Below, piece after piece: positions 50,043 through 56,741 of a stretch of 64,000 nucleotides of DNA. The notes beneath the pieces are model-generated. The model saw only the letters and a program-made list of their open reading frames with translations. It was not told where the DNA came from and did not search any database. The stretch comes from Streptomyces asoensis (GTDB lineage Bacteria > Actinomycetota > Actinomycetes > Streptomycetales > Streptomycetaceae): contig NZ_BNEB01000005.1 of assembly GCF_016860545.1 (NCBI RefSeq), forward strand, positions 1,612,001 through 1,676,000, given 5' to 3'. The position numbers and the translations under genes are program-made. How positions within the stretch are numbered: the stretch's first letter is position 1; each line of letters starts with the position of its first letter.

Positions 50043-50830
50043 GCATGCCCCCGACCCCCGAGACCGTCGAGGTCGACTTCATCGCGCCGCGCCACCTGGC
50101 CGGCGGCGGTGACCCCGCCTGGATCACCGTCCCCCTGCACCGTGCCTGCGGCTGGAGCCACGGCAACGACCCCCTGATGCCCCGCGTCCTGCTCTCCAGC
50201 CCGGACCAGAAGGCCCTCCTGCGCCTGGAACCTGACCCCGACGGACAGTGGTGGACGCTCAACCATGCGGCGGAGGCGGACCGGCCCGCCTGGTACGCGA
50301 GTTTCGGCGCCCGCACCCCGGTGGAACTCATCGCCGTCTTCACCGACGCCCTCACCGACCCCGCCCCCGCCGCGAGCACACCCTCGGATCCGTACGAACC
50401 GCTCCGGCAGAGCGCGTGGCAGCCCCCCACTATCGGGGCTGACGGCCTCGTGTCGCCCGACGGAACGGCCTACGTGCAGCGCCTGGGAACCGCGCAGGAG
50501 CCGGGAGCCTGGTTCGTCACCGCCTCCCTCGGCCCGGAGCGAAAGCCGGTGTGGCAGGCCCGCTTCGGCGAACACACCCCTGCACGACTGGTCGCCGCGT
50601 TCACCACCGCGCTCACCGATCCCCACCCCGCAGCGCGTACCAACAGCTTGCGCAGTCTTCCGACCCGCGCCCCGGACGTCGTCACCCGCCGGACAACGGA
50701 CGTCCTCGCCGTGCACGTCGCCGCCGCCCTGGAAGAACGCGTCCACGCCCTCGCGGCCCGCCGCACCCTTCCGCCGACGACTCCAAGCTCGCCGCGCCAG
50801 CCGCCGGCCAGGAAGAGCCGCAGCCGCTGA
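50039..50830 (+). CDS. DUF317 domain protein
   Basis: A 263-aa protein; GTG 50039 overlaps the previous stop (GTGA), ATG 50045 is an alternative with GGAA upstream. Opening D-F-I-A-P-R-H-L-A-G-G-G-D, W-S-H-G-N-D-P, W-W-T-L-N-H-A, P-V-E-L-I-A-V-F-T-D-A-L; second copy W-Q-P-P...L-V-S-P-D-G-T-A-Y-V-Q-R and A-R-L-V-A-A-F-T-T-A-L-T-D-P. Unlike its two upstream paralogues it stays in frame through the C-terminal helical tail (V-H-V-A-A-A-L-E-E-R-V-H-A-L-A-A-R). Confidence 0.78.
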   Translation: MSMPPTPETVEVDFIAPRHLAGGGDPAWITVPLHRACGWSHGNDPLMPRVLLSSPDQKALLRLEPDPDGQWWTLNHAAEADRPAWYASFGARTPVELIAVFTDALTDPAPAASTPSDPYEPLRQSAWQPPTIGADGLVSPDGTAYVQRLGTAQEPGAWFVTASLGPERKPVWQARFGEHTPARLVAAFTTALTDPHPAARTNSLRSLPTRAPDVVTRRTTDVLAVHVAAALEERVHALAARRTLPPTTPSSPRQPPARKSRSR

Positions 50831-50864
50831 ATGCCCCGCCCCCGCCCGGAAGGCACGTAACTCT

Positions 50865-52658
50865 TTGCCCCCCACCTCCTCCAACAGTTCCACCGACGGA
50901 TACGACATCGTCCTGCGCCTCCTGATCGGCGCCGCAGCCGTCGTCGTCCCCCTGTCCCACCTCGCCTGGCTGTCCGGCAACATCGCCGCCTCCCTCACCG
51001 GAGCCGGCTGGGCGCCGTACCAACCGACCAACGCCCTGCTCCACCCCGAGCGCCTCTGGCCCCACGCGGGAGAAACGCCCCTGCTGATCGGGGCACGCAT
51101 CGTGCCCGTTCTCCTGCTCCTGGCCCTCGGGACAGCGGCGGGCATTTTGTGGGCCCGGCACAAGAACCGCAGCGGCGGCCGGAAGAAGAAGATCACCGGC
51201 ATGGCCAAGGCCCGGGACATCGAACCGCTGATGGCCAAGGCGATCACCGACAAGGCCCGCTCCCTGCGCCCGAGCCTGAAGGACGCCAAGCACATCGAGG
51301 CCCGGGACACCGGCATCCTCCTCGGCAACCTGCAGGGCACCAAGCACGAGATCCGCATGGGCTACGAGGACGTGGCCGTCGCCATCATGGCGCCCCGCTC
51401 GGGCAAGACCACCTCGCTCGCGATCCCCTCCATCCTCGCCGCGCCCGGCCCGGTCCTGCTGACCTCGAACAAGGCCGCCGGCGATGCGTTCACCGCCACC
51501 TACGACGCCCGCGCCGCGGTGGGACGGGTATGGGCGATGGACCCGCAGCAGATCGCGCACGCCGCACGCGAGATGTGGTGGAACCCCTTGGCTGGCGCCA
51601 AAACCCTCGACGACGCCGGGCGGTTGGCCGGCCACTTTCTCGCCGCCTCCGTGGACGCCAGCCAGCAGGGCGACTTCTGGTCCAAGGCCGGATCCAACAT
51701 CCTCGCCCAGTTGTTCCTCGCCGCGGCCCTGGACGAGCGGCCGATCACCGACGTCATGCAGTGGCTGGCCTTCCCCGCCGACCGTACCCCGCTCGACATC
51801 CTCCGCGACCACGGATACACCGCCGTCGCCGCCCAGCTCAAGGGCACCGTGGAAGGACCGCCGGAAACCCGGGACGGCATCTACGAGACCGCCCGCCAGT
51901 ACGCCGCCGCGCTGCTGAACAGCGAGATCACGGCCTGGGTCACCCCGCAGAAGAACGTTCCGGAGTTCAAGCCGTCCGAGTTCGTCACCTCCACCGACAC
52001 CCTCTTCCTGCTCAGCAAGGACGGCGGAGGCGGAGCATCGGCGCTGATCGCCGCGTGCGCGGATTCGGTGATGCGGGCCGCGACCGCGCAGGCCGAACGC
52101 GCCGGCGGACGCCTCGACCCGCCCATGCTCGCCATCCTCGACGAGGCCGCCAACGTGTGCAAGATCTCGGACCTTCCGGATCTGTACTCGCACCTCGGGT
52201 CGCGCGGGATCATCCCGATCACGATCCTGCAGTCCTACCGCCAGGGCCAGAAGGTCTGGGGGGACGCCGGCATGGACGCCATGTGGTCCGCCTCGACCGT
52301 CAAGGTCATCGGCTCCGGTATCGACGACCCCGACTTCGCGGACAAGCTGTCCCGCCTGATCGGCGACCACGACGTCGAGACCACCTCGACCTCGCACTCC
52401 GAGTCCGGCAAGTCGACCTCGGTGTCGATGCGACAGCAGCGGATCCTGCCCGCCGACGAGATCCGCGCCCTGCCCAAGGGCACGGCGCTCTGCTTCGCCA
52501 CCGGTATGCGCGCAGCCATGCTCGACCTGCGCCCGTGGTACCAGGAGCCCGGCGCGGCAGAACTGTCCGCGGCGTCCGTCCGCGCGTCAAAGGCAATCAC
52601 CGCCCGGGCCATCGCCAAGCACGCACCGACGCAGTCCGACTTCGGGCTGGCCACGTGA
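50865..52658 (+). CDS. VirD4/TraG-type coupling ATPase
   Basis: A 597-aa coupling protein with TTG 50865 (GGAAGG about 11 nt upstream). Two membrane helices (about 14-40 and 76-100) anchor it. Walker A is A-P-R-S-G180-K181-T-T; Walker B is L-A-I-L-D426-E427-A-A-N. The S-K-D-G-G-G-G-A-S-A-L-I segment and D-L-Y-S-H-L-G-S-R-G-I at 440-460 belong to the TraM-recognition/TraG C-terminal domain. It should recruit relaxosome and DNA to the VirB4-driven channel encoded at 24.7-32 kb. Its stop overlaps the start of the cytosine methyltransferase. Confidence 0.92.
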   Translation: MPPTSSNSSTDGYDIVLRLLIGAAAVVVPLSHLAWLSGNIAASLTGAGWAPYQPTNALLHPERLWPHAGETPLLIGARIVPVLLLLALGTAAGILWARHKNRSGGRKKKITGMAKARDIEPLMAKAITDKARSLRPSLKDAKHIEARDTGILLGNLQGTKHEIRMGYEDVAVAIMAPRSGKTTSLAIPSILAAPGPVLLTSNKAAGDAFTATYDARAAVGRVWAMDPQQIAHAAREMWWNPLAGAKTLDDAGRLAGHFLAASVDASQQGDFWSKAGSNILAQLFLAAALDERPITDVMQWLAFPADRTPLDILRDHGYTAVAAQLKGTVEGPPETRDGIYETARQYAAALLNSEITAWVTPQKNVPEFKPSEFVTSTDTLFLLSKDGGGGASALIAACADSVMRAATAQAERAGGRLDPPMLAILDEAANVCKISDLPDLYSHLGSRGIIPITILQSYRQGQKVWGDAGMDAMWSASTVKVIGSGIDDPDFADKLSRLIGDHDVETTSTSHSESGKSTSVSMRQQRILPADEIRALPKGTALCFATGMRAAMLDLRPWYQEPGAAELSAASVRASKAITARAIAKHAPTQSDFGLAT

Positions 52659-53926
52659 TACTCGACCTCTTTGCGGGTCCAGGTGGCTGGAGCAGGGCAC
52701 TGAAGGTCCTCGGTGAGCGCGACATCGGCCTGGAATGGGACGAGTGGGCCTGCAAAACCCGCGTGGCCGCTGGACAGTTGACGATCCGCGCCGACGTGGC
52801 CATGTATCCGACATGGCCCTTCCTCGGCCGCACGTACGGCCTGATCGCCTCCCCGCCGTGCCAGGCATGGAGCATGGCCGGCAAACGCCTCGGCCTACTC
52901 GACCAGCCGCTGGTGCACACGGCAGTCGAGGACCTCGCCGCCGGACGCGACACCCGCGAGCGCCTCCTCGCCGCCTGCCGCGACGAACGCTCCCTGCTCG
53001 CGGCAGAGCCGATGCGCTACCTGCATGCCCTGAACGCGGTCGGCGAGCCCGAGTGGGTCGCGATGGAGGAGGTGCCGGACGTCCTGCCGCTGTGGAAGCA
53101 GTACGCGGCAATCTTGCGGTCCTGGGGGTTCTCGGTCTGGTACGGGATCCTCAACGCCGCCGACTTCGGCGTTCCACAGACGCGCAGGCGGGCGATCCTG
53201 CTCGCCTCCCGGGTCCGTACGGCACAGCCTCCCACGCCCACGCACGCCCAAGTCGCCGAGCCGGAATCGCTGTTCGGTCCGGGCCGCGCCCGCTGGGTCA
53301 GCATGGCCGAAGCCCTGGGATGGGGCGCGACCGACCGGCCCGTTCCCACCGTCTGCGCCGGCGGCGGACCGGGCGGCGGGCCCGAGCCGTTCCCATCGGG
53401 CTCCCGCAAGACGCTGTCCGACGCCCGGGAGCGCGGCACCTGGATGCCCAGGCTGGACGGTGTGGTCCTGCAGTCCCGTCGCGAAGGCGCTGGATGGGCG
53501 GCCCGGCACGGCACCCGCGAGAACCGTGCCGCCGACGCTCCGGCGCCGACGTTCACCTCCGAGGCGCACCGCTGGTCCTGGTCCCTGCGCAGCAACAACC
53601 AGGCCAACGCCACCGTCCGTCCGCTGTCCGAGCCGGCGGGCACGCTGTTCTTCGGTCACCGCGCGAACGAGTGCACCTGGGTCGCCGAACCGGTGTCGGC
53701 TCCGGCCAACGACACGGACGTGCCAGCGGTGCCGGAGCCAATCCGGATCACCGCCCGCGAGGCCGGCCTCCTGCAGACCTTCCCCGCCAACTACCCCTGG
53801 GCCGGCAACAAGGGCCAGCAGTTCTCGCAGATCGGCAACGCTGTACCCCCGCTGCTCGCTGGCCACCTCCTCGCCCCGCACCTCGGCGTCACCCTCGACC
53901 CCGACGACTTCACCCTCGCCGCCTGA
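52655..53926 (+). CDS. C5-cytosine DNA methyltransferase
   Basis: A 423-aa Dcm-family enzyme; GTG 52655 overlaps the coupling-protein stop (GTGA). Motif I D-L-F-A-G-P-G-G-W-S at residue 4, motif IV S66-P-P-C69-Q-A-W-S with catalytic Cys69, motif VI E-E-V, motif VIII Q-T-R-R-R-A-I-L, and motifs IX-X in A-R-E-A-G-L-L-Q-T-F-P...Q-I-G-N-A-V-P-P. The recognition domain (about 210-350) is unlike any I know. No restriction endonuclease follows. Coupling to the T4CP suggests protection of the DNA that is transferred. Confidence 0.92.
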   Translation: MILDLFAGPGGWSRALKVLGERDIGLEWDEWACKTRVAAGQLTIRADVAMYPTWPFLGRTYGLIASPPCQAWSMAGKRLGLLDQPLVHTAVEDLAAGRDTRERLLAACRDERSLLAAEPMRYLHALNAVGEPEWVAMEEVPDVLPLWKQYAAILRSWGFSVWYGILNAADFGVPQTRRRAILLASRVRTAQPPTPTHAQVAEPESLFGPGRARWVSMAEALGWGATDRPVPTVCAGGGPGGGPEPFPSGSRKTLSDARERGTWMPRLDGVVLQSRREGAGWAARHGTRENRAADAPAPTFTSEAHRWSWSLRSNNQANATVRPLSEPAGTLFFGHRANECTWVAEPVSAPANDTDVPAVPEPIRITAREAGLLQTFPANYPWAGNKGQQFSQIGNAVPPLLAGHLLAPHLGVTLDPDDFTLAA

Positions 53927-55044
53927 TGCCCCACACCCCCGAACCCGACGAAGACGACCTCGACTGGATCGCGCCGACGCAGCCGGTATTCCACGTCGAG
54001 CAGGCCCTCCTCGGCGCTCTCCTCCTCGAACCACACCGTCTCAGCGACGTCAGCGGCATCGCCGCCGGCTCCTTCTCCACTGCTACGCACGCCGCCCTGT
54101 TCGCCGCCATCAGCACCCTGCCTCCGCCCGACCCCGCCGAGCACGTGAAGAACACCAAGTGGCTCGACCAAGTGCTCGCAATGAGCCGCCAACAGGCGCG
54201 CGGACTGACCCCCTCCTACCTCCACACCCTCGTCCAGGTCTGCCCCTGGCCCCGCCACGCACGGGCCTACGCCCGCATGGTCGAGGCCGAAGCCGCCCGC
54301 CGTCGCCTGCAGACGGCCGCCGAACGCCTCATCCAGACCGTCGACGACGCCTCCCACCCGCACCCAGTCGAGAAAGTGCTCGCCGAGGCCGACGCGATCA
54401 CCGCGGTCGTGGACGACATCGCGAGCCGGTTCCCGCCGCGCACCGGAGTGCTGCCCCGCACCGCGGCACCGCCGCCGGCCATCACCACCGACCGCACCGA
54501 GGCGGTCGAGGAGGAGCAGCTGCTCCTAGCGACCGCCACCGCCCACCCCGCCGACATCGAGTCCGTCCGGTGGCTGCTCCCCGACGACCTCACCCGGCCC
54601 CTGCACGCCGGCCTGTGGCAATGCCTGACCGCCCTGGCCCGCCGCCGCGAGCCCGTCGACCCCGTCACCGTCCTATGGGAGGCCCAACAGCGCGGCCTGC
54701 TCGACAACGCGAGTGAACCCGGCGAGGTGCTCCGCCTGCTGGCCGAACCGGCCGGTTCCGTGGAGCACTGGGGCGAACGTGCCCTGCAGCGCTCCCTCCT
54801 GGCCACCGCAGATCACGCTGGCCGGCGCATCTCGGCGTACGCCGGAGACCCGGCGAACACCCCGTTCCAGCTTGTGGTGGGCGCCCGCCGCTCCCTCGCC
54901 GACATCAGCGCCGTTCACACCCGCTGGCAGCACGCCACCGGAACTGTCCCGCCACCACGGCCGCGCCCGGCACCCGCCACTCGCGCCGGCCCGCCGACCA
55001 CGACGGCCGCTCACGCCGCCCGCGCCGCGCGAGCAATCCGATAG
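53926..55044 (+). CDS. Protein with two DnaB-N-terminal-like domains
   Basis: A 372-aa protein; ATG 53926 overlaps the previous stop (TGATG). Residues 20-140 (V-E-Q-A-L-L-G-A-L-L-L-E-P...L-H-T-L-V-Q-V-C-P...Y-A-R-M-V-E-A-E-A-A-R-R-R-L) match the N-terminal domain of DnaB helicase, and residues 185-310 (E-E-Q-L-L-L-A-T-A-T-A-H-P...P-V-D-P-V-T-V-L-W-E-A) a second, shorter copy. The RecA-type ATPase domain with Walker motifs is missing. It might bind DnaG or replicative helicase to couple transfer with DNA synthesis, or compete with it. Confidence 0.75.
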   Translation: MPHTPEPDEDDLDWIAPTQPVFHVEQALLGALLLEPHRLSDVSGIAAGSFSTATHAALFAAISTLPPPDPAEHVKNTKWLDQVLAMSRQQARGLTPSYLHTLVQVCPWPRHARAYARMVEAEAARRRLQTAAERLIQTVDDASHPHPVEKVLAEADAITAVVDDIASRFPPRTGVLPRTAAPPPAITTDRTEAVEEEQLLLATATAHPADIESVRWLLPDDLTRPLHAGLWQCLTALARRREPVDPVTVLWEAQQRGLLDNASEPGEVLRLLAEPAGSVEHWGERALQRSLLATADHAGRRISAYAGDPANTPFQLVVGARRSLADISAVHTRWQHATGTVPPPRPRPAPATRAGPPTTTAAHAARAARAIR

Positions 55045-55056
55045 CACCCCACTCAC

Positions 55057-55090
55057 GCCGGTGGCCGGACCCGAAGGCCCGGCCACCGGC
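55057..55090 (+). terminator. Strong intergenic hairpin
   Basis: Perfect 12-bp stem GCCGGTGGCCGG (55057-55068) and CCGGCCACCGGC (55079-55090) with a 10-nt loop, in the 65-bp gap between two genes read in the same direction. It may terminate or attenuate transcription before the last gene of the operon. No T-run. Confidence 0.65.
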
Positions 55091-55109
55091 AGAAGAGACG
55101 ACACCCAAC

Positions 55110-56480
55110 GTGACTACCTCCATCGACGCTCACGTCCGCCTCGACACCCACCCAACCCATCCCAGCGCCGTGACCGCTGTCCTGACCGGCAGCCAGGCCC
55201 GCATCGCTCTCATGGCTCTGGAGGCAGCCGACTGGGCCGTCCTCGCCGACAACGTCCTGGTCCTGGCTCGCATCGACCACGAGGAGCCCTACTGGGCTGA
55301 GGATGCAGCCAATCACCTGTCCGCCGACGGCATCACCGTCGAAATCACCCCTCGACTCCGGGAGGCCATGGACGAGGAATGGACCTGGGCGGACTATCCG
55401 ATGCCGTGGTGCACCCGCAGCGAGATCCGCGAGGTCTCCAACCAGGCGCAGAAGATCCACGACGACATCCGCTACGGCCATCTCCTCATCCACGCACACG
55501 CCCACGACGGCCACACCACCGTCGCGGTCGGCACGTACCTCGGCCGCAACGGCAAGTCCGTCTACCTCCACGGCGAGGACCACCTGCGCCAGGTCGCCGA
55601 CACCTTCGACTCACCCGCCCAGGCCCTGCTCGCCTTCGAGAAGATCCACGGCACCGACATGCGCCCCGGTCCGGCACCCCTGACAGACGCCGAGCGCGCC
55701 GGCGTCGAGGCCCGCGCCACCTTGGACCTCGGCGCAGCGAAACCCGGGCCTCACCGCCCGGAGCCGGAGACCGTCCCCGTCTACCTGGCCGATGCAGGCG
55801 ACCACGACGCCCTCCTCGACTCCTTCCTCGACCGGCACGGCGAGTTCGAGAAGTGGCGGACCTGGTCCGACGAGACAACCCACGTCATCCACGAGTCGCA
55901 GACCCTGCGCATCGAGCGCGTCCACGAGACCCCGGCCCACGAGACCGCGTGGACCGTAGCCGCCTACGAGACGCCCGTCTCCGACCGCATGTGGGTCCTC
56001 ACCGCGACCGGCGCCACCCCCGCCCCGGTGATAGCGGAACTTCTGAATCACCTCGCCGACGACGACGGCTGGGACACGACCACCGGCGTCCCGGTGGACG
56101 AGAAGAGGGTCACCGCGGCCACCCAGCCGCTCTCCGACGCCGGATGGAAGCACACCGTGGACGGGCGATGGATCCGCTGGACATCCCCCGACGGGAACGT
56201 GGGCGTCCAGTTCGACGCCTTCACAGCACAACACCCGAATCAGAACCTGGCCACCTGGACCGTCTGGGCCGGCCCCGGACCGGACCGGCCCATCTGGGCC
56301 ATCACCGCGTCCCCGCATACCCCGAGTTCGCTGCTGGCCGATCTCTCCGAAACCCTCGCCCACGAGACCGGCACGCGCCAGGCACAGCCTGCGCGCCGCG
56401 AACACAGGACCAGCCTCGCTACCAGTCCGCCGGCCACGCCCATGTTTACGGCCGACCCAGCCGTCAGCCGTTCACGCTGA
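55110..56480 (+). CDS. Conserved hypothetical protein with DUF317-like C-terminus
   Basis: A 456-aa protein, GTG 55110 with a weak GAAGAG site. N-terminal part (20-195) is alpha/beta with a conserved-looking W-T-W-A-D-Y-P-M-P-W-C-T-R-S-E-I-R-E-V and A-H-A-H-D-G-H-T-T-V-A-V-G-T-Y. Residues 340-425 (L-S-D-A-G-W-K-H-T-V-D-G-R-W-I-R-W-T-S-P-D-G...P-S-S-L-L-A-D-L-S-E-T-L-A) look like one DUF317 unit. Last gene of the second transfer operon. Confidence 0.65.
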   Translation: MTTSIDAHVRLDTHPTHPSAVTAVLTGSQARIALMALEAADWAVLADNVLVLARIDHEEPYWAEDAANHLSADGITVEITPRLREAMDEEWTWADYPMPWCTRSEIREVSNQAQKIHDDIRYGHLLIHAHAHDGHTTVAVGTYLGRNGKSVYLHGEDHLRQVADTFDSPAQALLAFEKIHGTDMRPGPAPLTDAERAGVEARATLDLGAAKPGPHRPEPETVPVYLADAGDHDALLDSFLDRHGEFEKWRTWSDETTHVIHESQTLRIERVHETPAHETAWTVAAYETPVSDRMWVLTATGATPAPVIAELLNHLADDDGWDTTTGVPVDEKRVTAATQPLSDAGWKHTVDGRWIRWTSPDGNVGVQFDAFTAQHPNQNLATWTVWAGPGPDRPIWAITASPHTPSSLLADLSETLAHETGTRQAQPARREHRTSLATSPPATPMFTADPAVSRSR

Positions 56481-56501
56481 GCATTGGCGCACACGAGCGG
56501 G

Positions 56502-56539
56502 GCAACACAGTGCGGGATCGCCGGTTGGTCAAACCAGCG
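56502..56539 (+). promoter_or_regulatory. Palindromic element copy 3 (E4)
   Basis: GCAACACAG (56502-56510), 8 bp, CGCCGGTT (56519-56526), centre GGTCA, AACCAGCG (56532-56539). Same order and spacings as E1 and E2, with one mismatch in the box and one in the right arm. It lies 22 bp after the last transfer gene and about 200 bp before pglW. The TCCGGACT that follows E1 and E2 is absent. Confidence 0.7.
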
Positions 56540-56655
56540 ATCCCGCGCACATTCGTTCGCGGCGCACTCTGCCCCGTTCCATCGACGCCAGGTCTGGGAT
56601 TCCGCGGCCCCGGTCGTAGCACGCTCAGGCCGCTCTTGATGTCAGTGACACCCTT

Positions 56656-56661
56656 TAGGAT
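56656..56661 (+). promoter_or_regulatory. Candidate -10 box of pglW
   Basis: TAGGAT matches the Streptomyces vegetative -10 consensus. TTGATG lies at 56636-56641, but the spacer is only 14 bp, so the -35 is uncertain. Position 80 bp before the pglW start is suitable. Confidence 0.4.
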
Positions 56662-56741
56662 TCGGTCCGAGGGTTGAGCTGTGCTTCCTGAACGCAGCGG
56701 CAGGAACTACGGCAGGCTTACAGACACGGACGGGGAGCCGC

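Noticed and set aside
51149..52654. Extended N-terminus for the cytosine methyltransferase
   Set aside because: It overlaps the coupling ATPase in another frame with poor codon use; GTG 52655 places motif I at the normal N-terminal position.
53926..55044. A replicative DnaB helicase gene
   Set aside because: No Walker A or B motif or RecA fold follows the N-terminal-like domains.
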